A DNA stretch of 64,000 bases. Source: Streptococcus sp. LQJ-218 (lineage in GTDB: Bacteria; Bacillota; Bacilli; Lactobacillales; Streptococcaceae). Below the pieces are notes generated by a model. The model saw nothing but the letters and a program-made list of their open reading frames with translations, was not told the origin of the DNA and searched no databases. Position 1 is the first letter of the stretch. Each line of letters opens with the position of its first letter. The stretch is taken from positions 1 to 64,000 of the forward strand of contig NZ_QQRU01000003.1 of NCBI RefSeq assembly GCF_003428885.1, read 5' to 3'. Both the position numbers and the translations under genes were made by a program. This document shows, in pieces, positions 40,314 to 49,127 of the stretch.

Positions 40314-40826
40314 ATGAAAATAGCTATCATTGGATATTCTGGATCAGGAAAATCTACTCTGGCAGAAAAACTAGCTAGGCACTACTCTATCCCAAAACTT
40401 CATATAGATACTCTCCAATTTCAACCTGGTTGGCAAGACAGTGACCGTGACTGGATGCATAAGGAAATGAAGGATTTTTTATCCAGAAATGAAAATTGGG
40501 TAATCGATGGCAACTATTCTTGGTGTTGTTATGAGGAAAGAATGGACGAAGCTGACCAGATTATCTTTTTAAACTTCTCAGCTTGGACTTGTTTGCTAAG
40601 AGCCTTTAAGCGCTATTTAAAATACAGAGGCAAAGTGAGAGAAAGTATGGCTAAGGGATGCCCTGAGCAATTCAATTGGGAATTTATCCGTTGGATTCTC
40701 TGGGATGGTCGAACAAAAAATGCTAAGGATAGATACCAATACTTAAACAATACTTACTCAGAAAAGATGCATAATCTCCATTCTCAAGCAGAGATTGATT
40801 GTTTTTTGCAATCTTTAAAAATCTAA
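40314..40826 (+). CDS. P-loop kinase-like protein (DNA topology modulation/FlaR-like)
   Basis: A 170-residue adenylate-kinase-fold protein with Walker A GYSGSGKST (7-15), then HIDTLQFQPGW and WVIDGNYSW, the pattern of proteins labelled FlaR or topology modulation protein. The true substrate is unknown. CGGAGG lies before the start. It may be read through from rpsT or have a weak promoter of its own. Confidence 0.82.
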   Translation: MKIAIIGYSGSGKSTLAEKLARHYSIPKLHIDTLQFQPGWQDSDRDWMHKEMKDFLSRNENWVIDGNYSWCCYEERMDEADQIIFLNFSAWTCLLRAFKRYLKYRGKVRESMAKGCPEQFNWEFIRWILWDGRTKNAKDRYQYLNNTYSEKMHNLHSQAEIDCFLQSLKI

Positions 40827-40876
40827 ACAATATAGTAGCATTTCATTAAAATCAACATGTATTGATTGACTAAAAA

Positions 40877-41046
40877 AGAGAGTGGGACAGAAATCGGTAA
40901 TTCGTTAGAATTCGATTTCGTCGTCCCACCTCCGCACAGTTGAGTAGGGCTGTAAAAGCTGATGAAATCAGCGTAGTAGAGCCCACTCAACCACTGCGTC
41001 TTGCTCGACAATTGAGAGGCTAGGACTTTTGTCCCAGCCTCTTTTC
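40877..41046. repeat. Terminator-like dispersed repeat (possibly a SPRITE element)
   Basis: A 170-bp block with GTGGGAC...GTCCCAC arms at its left, an inner GTTGAGTAGGGCT...AGCCCACTCAAC-type pair, and a GAGGCTAGGAC...GTCCCAGCCTC hairpin with a T run at the right. The layout matches my memory of pneumococcal SPRITE or related rho-independent-terminator-like repeats; the family name is not certain. The 370-bp gap here otherwise holds only the sirtuin terminator. Confidence 0.6.
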
Positions 41047-41157
41047 TGTTTCATTTTATTCAACAATTAAAAATAACTCGAGCAATTTATAAATCAAATT
41101 TGAGATTCCCCGATAAATAGAGAGAATCTTGTTTATAGTTTCTGAGTTCGTGATACA

Positions 41158-41200
41158 AAAAAACTGAAGGAAGTAAAATCCTACTTCTTTCAGTTTTTTA
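41158..41200 (-). terminator. Terminator of the sirtuin gene
   Basis: A long stem (AAACTGAA and TTCAGTTT arms, extended by GAAGTA/TACTTC) overlaps the stop codon and is followed by seven T on the minus strand. Confidence 0.85.
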
Positions 41201-41929
41201 TTGTCTCAATTTAGAAAAAACTTCTCCAATCTTACCTTCGATAACTAAATCAGCTTGACTGTCTTGAGGAGTGCTGGACTTGTTGATAAGGACAAGATTT
41301 GACCCTGAAAAATAATTGATTAGACTAGCTGCAGGATAAACAACTAAAGAAGTTCCAGCAATGATCAACAAATCTGCTTGCTGAATGGCTCGAGCTGCGC
41401 GACTAAATACATCCATATCTAGCGCTTCCTCATAAAGGGTTACGTCAGGTTTGACCACTTTTCCACAATCTAAGCAGTGGGGAACTGGACCTTCAAGTGC
41501 CAAAAAGGCAGTCAAATCATAAAAGCGATGACAGCCCAAACAATAATTACGATCTGCACTACCATGCAGTTTCAACACTTTCTGAGATCCTGCCATTTCA
41601 TGGAGGCTATCGATATTTTGCGTCACAATCGCCATTAATTTACCTGTTTTTTCCAAATACGCTAGATAATCATGTGCTAAATTCGGCTTGGCATCTGGAT
41701 AGACTAAATACTTTTTGTAGAAGTCAAAAAAATCCTCTGGATAGCGCTCAAACATAGTGCGTGAAACCAGTTGCTCGGCAGTAAAATGGCGCCCCAACTT
41801 CAGACTATAGACACCATCTGAACTACGAAAATCTGGAATATTAGACTCTGTAGAAACCCCTGCACCACCGAAAAAGACAATTTTCTGACTTTGATCAATA
41901 ATACCTTGTAGTTGTTCAATTTTATCCAT
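41198..41929 (-). CDS. Sir2-family NAD-dependent protein deacylase
   Basis: A bacterial sirtuin of 243 residues that removes acyl groups from lysines using NAD. NAD-binding GAGVSTESNIPDFR (22-35), TQNIDSLHE and the catalytic histidine in KLHGSA are present. Zinc pairs are CLGCH and HCLDC. AGGAG precedes the start. A 10-bp inverted repeat lies in its upstream region. Separated from deoD by 229 bp. Confidence 0.93.
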   Translation of the reverse strand: MDKIEQLQGIIDQSQKIVFFGGAGVSTESNIPDFRSSDGVYSLKLGRHFTAEQLVSRTMFERYPEDFFDFYKKYLVYPDAKPNLAHDYLAYLEKTGKLMAIVTQNIDSLHEMAGSQKVLKLHGSADRNYCLGCHRFYDLTAFLALEGPVPHCLDCGKVVKPDVTLYEEALDMDVFSRAARAIQQADLLIIAGTSLVVYPAASLINYFSGSNLVLINKSSTPQDSQADLVIEGKIGEVFSKLRQ

Positions 41930-41957
41930 TTTGTACTCCTAGGAATTTTCAAGTTAA

Positions 41958-42001
41958 AAAGTTGAAAACCTTTGGCTACTGTCAACTGGGCTTTCAACTT
42001 T
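41958..42001. repeat. 10-bp inverted repeat upstream of the sirtuin gene
   Basis: AAAGTTGAAA (41958-41967) and TTTCAACTTT (41992-42001) are perfect arms 24 bp apart, 29-72 nt before the start codon. Could be an operator or an mRNA stem. Confidence 0.5.
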
Positions 42002-42158
42002 ATTTGATTATGATTTAGATATTAAACTGACTAGTCTCGGTCCTTTGACACTATTAGGCTTTCTTCAATTTCTTTATTCTTACCTATTTCAGAATTGATT
42101 CATTGTTGGTGGTTATCATTTTGAGAACAAGAGAAATCATTCTGAATAGAGCCTACCT

Positions 42159-42869
42159 TTAGTCAGCTATCAATGTTTCTAGACCAACCTTCATCATATC
42201 AGTGAAGGTGTTTTGACGTTCTTCTGCAGTTGTATCTTCATCTGGATTAACCAAACTATCTGAAATAGTCATGATAGCAAGGGCGTCAACATGGTGTTGA
42301 GCTGCAAGGTAGTATAGGGCTGCCGCTTCCATTTCCACCGCTTTTACTCCCCACTTACCAAGCTCGATGTTCTTTTCAAAGTAGTTTGAATAGAAAACGT
42401 CTGATGACAAGACATTTCCTACGTGAGTAGTCATACCGAGATCTTTGGCAATATGGTAGGCCTTATCTAGCAAATCAAAGCTAGCAATTTGAGGAAAATC
42501 GTATTGAGGCCAGTCGTTGCGGATGATGTTTGAGTTGGTTGCAGCTGCTTGCGCCAAGACCAACTCACGAACGTGAACATCCTCATTCAAAGAGCCCGCA
42601 GTTCCAACACGAATCAATTTTTTCACGCCGTAATCGACAATCAATTCACGAGCATAGATAGAGATTGAGGGCATACCCATCCCTGTACCCATGACAGATA
42701 CACGGTGACCCTTGTAAGTTCCAGTGTAACCAAACATGTTACGCACTTCGTTAAAGCAAACAGCATCTTCAAGAAAATTCTCAGCGATAAATTTCGCACG
42801 AAGAGGATCCCCAGGAAGAAGAATTTTATCAGCAATTTCACCCTGCTTAGCAGCAATATGGATAGACAT
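42159..42869 (-). CDS. deoD: Purine nucleoside phosphorylase DeoD type
   Basis: A hexameric-type phosphorylase for adenosine, inosine and guanosine, 236 residues. [14 protein letters not shown], the RVGTAGS motif, [12 protein letters not shown] and the catalytic Asp in TISDS are visible. The start ATG at 42869 ([10 protein letters not shown]) is family-typical, but no clear ribosome site precedes it; a TTG eight codons upstream keeps the frame open. The long structured leader upstream is described separately. Confidence 0.95.
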   Translation of the reverse strand: MSIHIAAKQGEIADKILLPGDPLRAKFIAENFLEDAVCFNEVRNMFGYTGTYKGHRVSVMGTGMGMPSISIYARELIVDYGVKKLIRVGTAGSLNEDVHVRELVLAQAAATNSNIIRNDWPQYDFPQIASFDLLDKAYHIAKDLGMTTHVGNVLSSDVFYSNYFEKNIELGKWGVKAVEMEAAALYYLAAQHHVDALAIMTISDSLVNPDEDTTAEERQNTFTDMMKVGLETLIAD

Positions 42870-43207
42870 AATATAAGATACCAAACCCGTCAAAAAGCGA
42901 AGGGAAAATAGGAGTTGAGTGCAGTGAGCGATGCTCGCTAGACCAACTATCTTTTTCCCACTGCTTTTAGGGTGGGTTCAATTCCTTTCTTTCTTAATTT
43001 TGATGATTTAGAGGAGAGCCGCCCGTATTCAGTTCGGTGAATACAGTTAACCCATCCTTTCTTTATTTTATGAAGATTAAAGAGCGACCAGAAAGAGACT
43101 GAAAATTAGAAATCTGACGAGAAATCCTGATTTCTTAGTCAAATTATCTATTTTCCGAGCTTTGCGCTCGTGTTCAAATCTGAACACACGCTCTACCTTT
43201 CTTTATT
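42870..43207 (-). promoter_or_regulatory. Structured deoD leader with repeated hairpin units
   Basis: The leader strand has three AAAGAAAGG runs (two inside the 12-bp direct repeat CCTTTCTTTATT at 43056-43067 and 43196-43207, one at 42982-42990). Each is followed by a hairpin: GTGTTCA/TGAACAC (43170-43187), GTATTCA/TGAATAC (43025-43044) and CCCAC/GTGGG. The segment nearest deoD is a diverged copy of the parC leader element. No other gene is visible in this 400-bp gap; the remaining bases to 43267 are AT-rich. Confidence 0.5.
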
Positions 43208-43267
43208 AAATGATATTGATTATAAATTTAAAATATATTTTTGATTAGAAAAATTAGAGTATTCTTA

Positions 43268-44548
43268 TTAAGTTTCTTTTATCCTTGTCTTTGGTCGTAA
43301 GTATTTCTCCCAAGGGATTTGATCCAGTATTTTAGCACAACCAAATGCCAAGTAAGCAGTCACCAAAAGAAAAGGTATAGCCTCCAATGATTGACCAGTG
43401 AAACCCATTACCAATCCAGTTGCAGACAGGGGAGCCTTCAAGGTCACAGCTAAAAAACAAACCGAACCTAATAGTAAGACTGCTGGCTGGTTGCCACTAC
43501 CTAAAATCATGGTCAAGAGTGCAGCTACTGCTATCCCCAAGGCAAAAGACGGTGTCAAGGTACCACCATAGGCACCTGCCCAAAGGGTGACTAAAACGAC
43601 CAAGGCTTTCAAGACAAACAAGAGGATTACCATCTTGGCATTACTGCCGTTTAAAATCTCCTGAGCCATCATACGCCCATTTCCAAGTAGATGTGGAAAA
43701 TAACTTGCCAATCCAGCAAGAAAAAGAAAAGCTGAGGGCAATGTGAGAAGTATTCGTTTATCTTTTATTCTTTTTGAAGATGCTTTTTTACTTAAGCGAG
43801 CAAAAAGCCAAGCGAGTGGAGTCAAGAAAAGAAGTAATAGAGGAACAAGCCAACTATCACCTAGTGACCAAGTCAGAGCTGGAAGCTGGTAGAGAGCATG
43901 ATTTGAAACAACAAAGCCTGCTATAAAGGCTGATACATATGTAGTCAGACCGACCAAGAAAAAACGTTTGACAGATAAAGCAATTCCCAAGGTTTCAAAA
44001 ACGAAAAACACACTCGTTAACGGAACCTGATAGACAGCCGCTAAACCCGCACCAGCTCCACAGGCAATGAAAAAAACTTGGTCCTTCACGGAGAGAGAAA
44101 AAATATTGGCAATAGGTCTTGCAAATAAAGCTCCAATCTCCCGTGGCGCAGCTTCCTTACCGATAGGTGTCCCTCCTCCAACCGCAATAATCTGCCAAAT
44201 TGAATGAACTAGTTGTTTTAAAAAATGAAGTTTGTATTGTGATGTTTCATCCTTCATCTGCGCTTTGATGGAAAAAATCTTTGATTTTCTTTGTAAGAAA
44301 TACCAGACCAAGGCAGAACTAACTCCCACGATGATTAAACTGATGCCTATCCGTGAGGAGGAAACTCCATCTGTCAAAAATCCACTATGATGCTCTGACT
44401 GACCAAAAGCTAGCCCTTCAACCAGCTCTAAAAGATAATGGAGCAAAATTCCGAATATACCTGAAACTAGTCCTATCATGATGACCGCTAGAACCAATTT
44501 GAGGTTATACGGTATTCTCTGAAGACTACTCCTCAACTCTTGTACCAT
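43268..44548 (-). CDS. ClC-family chloride channel/exchanger-like protein
   Basis: A polytopic membrane protein of 426 residues with the voltage_CLC fold. The first anion motif reads GGGTPIG in place of the usual GSGIP, and the second GKEAAPRE in place of GREGP, so the gating glutamate is kept but the filter is unusual. The ion (Cl-, F- or other) cannot be decided. It lies 2 bp after punA and appears to be the last gene before the deoD leader. Confidence 0.85.
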   Translation of the reverse strand: MVQELRSSLQRIPYNLKLVLAVIMIGLVSGIFGILLHYLLELVEGLAFGQSEHHSGFLTDGVSSSRIGISLIIVGVSSALVWYFLQRKSKIFSIKAQMKDETSQYKLHFLKQLVHSIWQIIAVGGGTPIGKEAAPREIGALFARPIANIFSLSVKDQVFFIACGAGAGLAAVYQVPLTSVFFVFETLGIALSVKRFFLVGLTTYVSAFIAGFVVSNHALYQLPALTWSLGDSWLVPLLLLFLTPLAWLFARLSKKASSKRIKDKRILLTLPSAFLFLAGLASYFPHLLGNGRMMAQEILNGSNAKMVILLFVLKALVVLVTLWAGAYGGTLTPSFALGIAVAALLTMILGSGNQPAVLLLGSVCFLAVTLKAPLSATGLVMGFTGQSLEAIPFLLVTAYLAFGCAKILDQIPWEKYLRPKTRIKET

Positions 44549-44550
44549 GA

Positions 44551-45360
44551 TTATAATTCAGCAAGAATAGCTTTAAGCAATCCTTTGAAGTCGCCTTTGA
44601 CGCGCTCAGTTACTTCCACTACTTCTTCGTGGTTAAGTTCTTCTTGGAAACCAGCAGCATGATTAGTGATACATGAAATACCTAGTACTTTCAAGCCTGA
44701 GTGGGCTGCCACAATAACTTCAGGAACAGTGGACATACCAACTGCATCTGCTCCCAATGTCTTATAGGCACGAATCTCTGCTGGGGTTTCATAAGTCGGG
44801 CCTGTTACACCAATATAGACACCTTCATCCAGTTTAATGCCCAATTTGTCTGCTACTTGATGAGCAGTCTCACGGTATTCTGGAGTGTAAGCCTTAGACA
44901 TATCAGGGAAGCGAGGACCAAACTCATCCAAGTTTTCACCCATCAATGGGTTTTGCCCTGTCATGTTGATATGGTCTGAGATAGCCATCAAAGTACCTGG
45001 GCCATAACCAATGCCACCAGCTGCATTGGTTACAATGACACCTTCACAGCCCAAAACTTTCATGACACGAACTGGGAATGTCACCACTTCAAGAGGATTT
45101 CCTTCGTAGAAGTGGAAACGCCCTTGAAGGGCCAATACTTTACGTCCTGCAAGCTCACCGTAAACTAATTTTCCCGCGTGACCGACAACAGTTGAACGTC
45201 CCCAGTTTGGAATTTCAGCGTAGTCTACAACAACTGGATTGTCGATTTCTTCAGCAAGTTCACCGAGTCCTGACCCAAGGATTAGACCAAACTCTGGCGC
45301 TTCTACTCCCTTGCTTCTCAAAAAAGCAGCAGTTTCATTGATTTTGTCTAAAAATGTCAT
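44551..45360 (-). CDS. punA: Purine-nucleoside phosphorylase, trimeric type
   Basis: A PNP/MTAP family phosphorylase for inosine and guanosine, 269 residues. LGSGLGELAEEI near the N-terminus, VVGHAGKLV, the NAAGGIG motif and VGMSTVPE are family marks. It overlaps the start end of the clc spacing by almost nothing and shares one base with the DUF1697 gene (TAATG). It complements DeoD, giving two purine phosphorylases in one cluster. Confidence 0.95.
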   Translation of the reverse strand: MTFLDKINETAAFLRSKGVEAPEFGLILGSGLGELAEEIDNPVVVDYAEIPNWGRSTVVGHAGKLVYGELAGRKVLALQGRFHFYEGNPLEVVTFPVRVMKVLGCEGVIVTNAAGGIGYGPGTLMAISDHINMTGQNPLMGENLDEFGPRFPDMSKAYTPEYRETAHQVADKLGIKLDEGVYIGVTGPTYETPAEIRAYKTLGADAVGMSTVPEVIVAAHSGLKVLGISCITNHAAGFQEELNHEEVVEVTERVKGDFKGLLKAILAEL

Positions 45361-45917
45361 TAGTTATCTCCTTCTTTATGTTTTAAAAATTGACTGATTT
45401 TGTCAAAGGTTTTGGCATTGCGAATCGTAATTTGGCGATAGAAAGGCATCTTTAGCAAGCGCTTGTGATAAGCTGTCTTAGAGTAGCTAGCTTCTGACAA
45501 TTTACCCCAGAAAATACCAAGTTTTCCAAAATGAAGCACTTCATCGACCAGTTCCAAACTTTCAACTGTCTCAATGACTTGAGCCACATCCAATCCCTCA
45601 GTGTAAAAGAGAACATCCTTTCGTGCCAAATCTTTGGTCCACCAATCTGGCAGATTATTCAGCTCTTCTTCATAATCTTCCTGACTCAGCAAAGAAAAAC
45701 TCTGAATAAATGGATAATGGACTTCAAAGAATACCTCTAACTTTTCAACCAATTGGGCTTTGGGAGCTGTCGAAGTAAAGAAAATGTTCCCACTGTTGAT
45801 GTAGGTCTCAACATTTTCTAATCCCAACCCTGTCAGTTCTTGACGAAGTTGCGTCATGACTATCTTATTTTTCCCACCGACATTAATGCCCCTAACCAGT
45901 AAAGCATAGCGCGTCAT
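45360..45917 (-). CDS. DUF1697 family protein
   Basis: A 185-residue soluble protein with the DUF1697 opening RYALLVRGINVGGKNKI and YINSGNIFF. Function unknown. It is one base from deoB and shares one base with punA, so it is translated as part of the nucleoside operon. Confidence 0.85.
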   Translation of the reverse strand: MTRYALLVRGINVGGKNKIVMTQLRQELTGLGLENVETYINSGNIFFTSTAPKAQLVEKLEVFFEVHYPFIQSFSLLSQEDYEEELNNLPDWWTKDLARKDVLFYTEGLDVAQVIETVESLELVDEVLHFGKLGIFWGKLSEASYSKTAYHKRLLKMPFYRQITIRNAKTFDKISQFLKHKEGDN

Positions 45918-45918
45918 C

Positions 45919-47130
45919 TTATACCAATTTATCTAAGAAACTTTCCCCAATCATGGCCGTTTCCACACCAAAGTTATCCGCAACTGTCGCTGAGATATCT
46001 GCAAAATGTCCAACTGGAATGACACCATTTCCCTTAAAGCTAGGGCTGTAGGCCAAAAGTGGAATGTATTCACGAGTATGGTCAGTTCCAGCATAGGTTG
46101 GGTCATTTCCATGGTCAGCAGTAATCATGAGTAGATCATCTTCTCTCATGGCTGCGATAATTTCAGGCAAGCGTTCATCAAACTCATGCAAACAATCACG
46201 GTAACCGTGAGCATTACGACGGTGGCCGTAAAGGGCATCAAAGTCCACCAAGTTTGTGAATGAGAATCCTTTTTCAAACTCAGCAAGGCCCATTGTCTTC
46301 AATAATGTATCAATTCCATGGCTATTTGACTTATTGTGTCCCATATCATGGTTGATCCCCGCACCGTTAAAGATATCGTTGATTTTACCAACAGCGTAAG
46401 TATCGATACCTGCTTCATTCAATTTATCAAGAACAGTTGGTGCAAATGGAGATACAGCCAAGTCACGACGGTTTGCTGTACGTGTGAAGTTTCCAGGTTC
46501 GCCGACATAAGGACGGGCAATGATACGACCAAGAAGAGCAGGACGCTCAAGGGTAATCGAACGCGCGTATTCACAGATACGGTAGAGTTCATCCAAAGGA
46601 ATGATGTCTTCGTGGGCAGCAATCTGCAAAACAGGGTCAGCTGAGGTATAGATAATCAATTCGCCAGTTTCCATTTGACGAGGTCCAAAGTCATCTATTA
46701 CAGCAGTTCCTGAGTAAGGTTTGTTGGCTTCACGAATGACCTTGCGTCCTGAAAATTCTTCGATTTTCGTCAAGATTTCTTCTGGGAATCCGTTCCAGAA
46801 AGTATCGAAAGGCTCTGTAATGTTGAGTCCCATGATTTCCCAGTGACCAGTCATGGTATCCTTACCTAGAGATACTTCTTCTAATTTTGTTGCATATCCA
46901 GTTGGATTGCTTTCTGCCGCTACAGTCTTCAAAGGAGTTTCGCGAGGAATATTTCCTAGACCGATTTTAGCCATGTTTGGGACATTCAAACCAGCTGTTT
47001 TTGAAATGTGTCCTAATGTGTCAGAAGCTCCATCTGGAACCCCTGCATTGACAAAGTTATTAGCATCTGGTGCTGCACCGATTCCTACAGAATCGAGTAC
47101 CACCAAGTGAATACGATTAAATTTTGGCAT
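45919..47130 (-). CDS. deoB: Phosphopentomutase
   Basis: A manganese enzyme of the alkaline-phosphatase superfamily that interconverts (deoxy)ribose-1- and -5-phosphates; 403 residues. Metal and phospho-threonine motifs are [22 protein letters not shown] (active Thr) and [19 protein letters not shown]. 23 bp after rpiA; it links the phosphorylases to DeoC and RpiA. Confidence 0.97.
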   Translation of the reverse strand: MPKFNRIHLVVLDSVGIGAAPDANNFVNAGVPDGASDTLGHISKTAGLNVPNMAKIGLGNIPRETPLKTVAAESNPTGYATKLEEVSLGKDTMTGHWEIMGLNITEPFDTFWNGFPEEILTKIEEFSGRKVIREANKPYSGTAVIDDFGPRQMETGELIIYTSADPVLQIAAHEDIIPLDELYRICEYARSITLERPALLGRIIARPYVGEPGNFTRTANRRDLAVSPFAPTVLDKLNEAGIDTYAVGKINDIFNGAGINHDMGHNKSNSHGIDTLLKTMGLAEFEKGFSFTNLVDFDALYGHRRNAHGYRDCLHEFDERLPEIIAAMREDDLLMITADHGNDPTYAGTDHTREYIPLLAYSPSFKGNGVIPVGHFADISATVADNFGVETAMIGESFLDKLV

Positions 47131-47153
47131 AGTGTGTCTCCTTATTATGTTGA

Positions 47154-47837
47154 TTAGTTTACTTTTGTTGAAGTTAAAATCTGAACCCCGTCTCGTCCAG
47201 CAACGATGACTTTATCCACCATTTGGTTGAATAGGCCGTGCTCTACGACGCCAACGATATGGTCCAATTCTTGTCCGAAAGTAATTGGATCTTCATTAAC
47301 ACCTAAATCAAGGTCAATAATGAAATTTTTCATATCCGTCACAAAGCGTAGGCCATCTTTTTCACGAAAACTTGGCTTATAGCCAGCTTTTTCAAAACGA
47401 CGGAAAACCTGTTCTGCTCCGTATTGGACAACTTCGACAGGTAGTTTAAAAGCGCCCAGTTTCTCAACCATCTTGCTCTCATCTACCACCCAAATATACT
47501 GTTTAGTTGGTGTCGCAACTACTTTTTCCATTAGAAGGGCACCACCGCCTCCTTTGATACCATTAAACTGACGATCCACCTCATCAGCTCCATCAACCGT
47601 CACATCAACCTCATCCACCTCATCAATAGACTTAAGCGGTATATTCAATCCTTGTGCCTGATTCGTCGTTACACTAGAAGTCGTCACGGCTGTAATTTGA
47701 AGTCCTTCCTCCTTGATTCTACGACCGATTTCTTCTACGAAATAGTAGGCAGTCGAGCCTGTTCCCAGTCCTACAACCATTCCATCGGTTACGAACTCAG
47801 CAGCCTTGATGCCTGCTATTTTTTTCAGATTTTCCAC
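47154..47837 (-). CDS. rpiA: Ribose-5-phosphate isomerase A (GTG start)
   Basis: Interconverts ribose-5-phosphate and ribulose-5-phosphate; 227 residues. [22 protein letters not shown] and the catalytic region [12 protein letters not shown] are visible. The start is GTG at 47837, with GGAGG upstream; an extended -10 TGGTATAAT lies at 47876-47868. First gene of rpiA, deoB, DUF1697, punA, clc. Confidence 0.96.
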   Translation of the reverse strand: MENLKKIAGIKAAEFVTDGMVVGLGTGSTAYYFVEEIGRRIKEEGLQITAVTTSSVTTNQAQGLNIPLKSIDEVDEVDVTVDGADEVDRQFNGIKGGGGALLMEKVVATPTKQYIWVVDESKMVEKLGAFKLPVEVVQYGAEQVFRRFEKAGYKPSFREKDGLRFVTDMKNFIIDLDLGVNEDPITFGQELDHIVGVVEHGLFNQMVDKVIVAGRDGVQILTSTKVN

Positions 47838-47867
47838 TTAAACACCTCCAAACAAAATGCTACCTTT

Positions 47868-47876
47868 ATTATACCA
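47868..47876 (-). promoter_or_regulatory. Extended -10 promoter of the rpiA-deoB operon
   Basis: On the minus strand TGGTATAAT lies 30 nt before the GTG start; the -35 region is weak. Confidence 0.6.
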
Positions 47877-47998
47877 TGTAAAGGCTTAATATTCATCTGA
47901 AAATTGAAACCGATAACCATTCTCGAAGAAATCTTACTCGGGTTGGTTTTTTAGCATAAAGGTGGTTAAATAGTTGAGTACAGAAATGAAGAAATAAG

Positions 47999-48184
47999 AT
48001 GACCCCATTAGATTTGTTTAACCAAGTAAAAGAGCTAATCAAAACAAAAGATTTCGAAGCTGCAAAAACATTTGTTGCGGAAAATCAAGAACAGCTTGGA
48101 GAATACTTCTCTCAAGCTCAGCAGTTGATTTCTGGTTCTGAAGGTCTAGATGGCCTCGTTGGAAAGATTAAAGGATTTTTCTAA
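47999..48184 (+). CDS. Small soluble protein of unknown function
   Basis: A 61-residue, probably helical acidic protein with no signal peptide or membrane segment. It reads MTPLDLFNQVKELIKTK at the start and ends GLVGKIKGFF. I do not recognise a family. Support comes from a balanced composition, ATG, and a good terminator right after the stop. The ribosome site is weak (GAAGAAATAAG) and no clear promoter was found. Confidence 0.6.
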   Translation: MTPLDLFNQVKELIKTKDFEAAKTFVAENQEQLGEYFSQAQQLISGSEGLDGLVGKIKGFF

Positions 48185-48191
48185 AAGATAT

Positions 48192-48222
48192 AAAGGCGCC
48201 TGAAACTATCAGGTGCCTTTTT
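48192..48222. terminator. Bidirectional terminator between the small protein gene and nnrD
   Basis: AAGGCGCCTGA pairs with TCAGGTGCCTT (one G-U) across a 5-nt loop, with a T run after it. The right arm overlaps the nnrD stop codon. Confidence 0.85.
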
Positions 48223-49060
48223 GAGATATTTTTTTCATTATTTTGGGCAGATAAGAGCTGATTTCCGTCGGCAAGACTACATAATGTTCTTGAGCTAGTT
48301 CTTGAGCAATAGCTGAATGAAGATGGGTTGCTACTGCCACACGCTCGTAGAGACTGACTTGTTTAAACTGGCTTACAAAGCCTGCAATCATTCCAGCCAG
48401 TGTATCTCCCATTCCCCCAGTCGCCTGATAGGGACCGCCAACCTGTAACTGGTAATAATCAGACTGGCCAGCTTGCCAAATACGAGTAGCTGGACCTTTC
48501 TCCACCAAAATTATTCCTTGAGGGAAGGAAGTTAGGGCACTAGCCGTTGCATCTTTGTTTTGTTTTTCAATCGTAATTCCAGATAACTTTTCCCATTCTT
48601 TTTGGTGTGGAGTTAGGATAAGCTGGTTAGATGGAAACGACAAACTTGTCTTAGCAAGAATGGTCAAGGCCCCTCCGTCTACAATCAAAACCTGATTCTT
48701 TTTTAAGCTAGCAAAGACCTGTTTGACTAGATTTTCTCCAAAAGCATCGTCTTGTAAACCAGGCCCCAGCAAGACAACTTCTGCCTTCTCCAATTGCTCT
48801 TTTAACAATTGCTGGTCTTGAAGAGAAAAGGCCATAGCCTCAGGTAAATGGCTGTGCAGAGCTGAGATATTTTCACTGTCTGTGCCAACGGTCACCAATC
48901 CTGCACCGCTTTTTACAGCTGCTAAAGCAGCCATGATAATAGCACCACCATAAGGATAAGTCCCACCCAGCAACAGCAGACGACCGTAATTTCCTTTATG
49001 ACTGGTACGAGAACGTTCAATCATGACTTTTTCTAATAATACTTGATCAACCACTTTCAT
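48209..49060 (-). CDS. nnrD: ADP/ATP-dependent NAD(P)H-hydrate dehydratase
   Basis: A YjeF-C/ribokinase-like enzyme that repairs hydrated NAD(P)H; 283 residues, without the epimerase (YjeF-N) domain. Family motifs are KGNYGRLLLLGGT, LLGPGLQ, LTPHQKEW and the catalytic TGGMGDTLAGMIAG. It lies 67 bp after folD and may share its transcript. Confidence 0.92.
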   Translation of the reverse strand: MKVVDQVLLEKVMIERSRTSHKGNYGRLLLLGGTYPYGGAIIMAALAAVKSGAGLVTVGTDSENISALHSHLPEAMAFSLQDQQLLKEQLEKAEVVLLGPGLQDDAFGENLVKQVFASLKKNQVLIVDGGALTILAKTSLSFPSNQLILTPHQKEWEKLSGITIEKQNKDATASALTSFPQGIILVEKGPATRIWQAGQSDYYQLQVGGPYQATGGMGDTLAGMIAGFVSQFKQVSLYERVAVATHLHSAIAQELAQEHYVVLPTEISSYLPKIMKKISQKGT

Positions 49061-49089
49061 CGTTTTTCCCTCTCTCTTTTATTATACAA

Positions 49090-49116
49090 CAAAAAAGAGG
49101 CGCAGACCTCCTTTTG
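49090..49116 (-). terminator. Probable terminator of folD
   Basis: On the minus strand AAAGGAGG and CCTCTTTT (G-U included) form a hairpin followed by T; it would reduce read-through into nnrD. Confidence 0.6.
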
Positions 49117-49127
49117 TAATCTTACTT

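Noticed and set aside
42967-42980. T-box-like AGGGTGGG in the deoD leader
   Set aside because: It lies on the strand opposite to deoD and lacks the ACC and stem I context, so it is not a T-box antiterminator.
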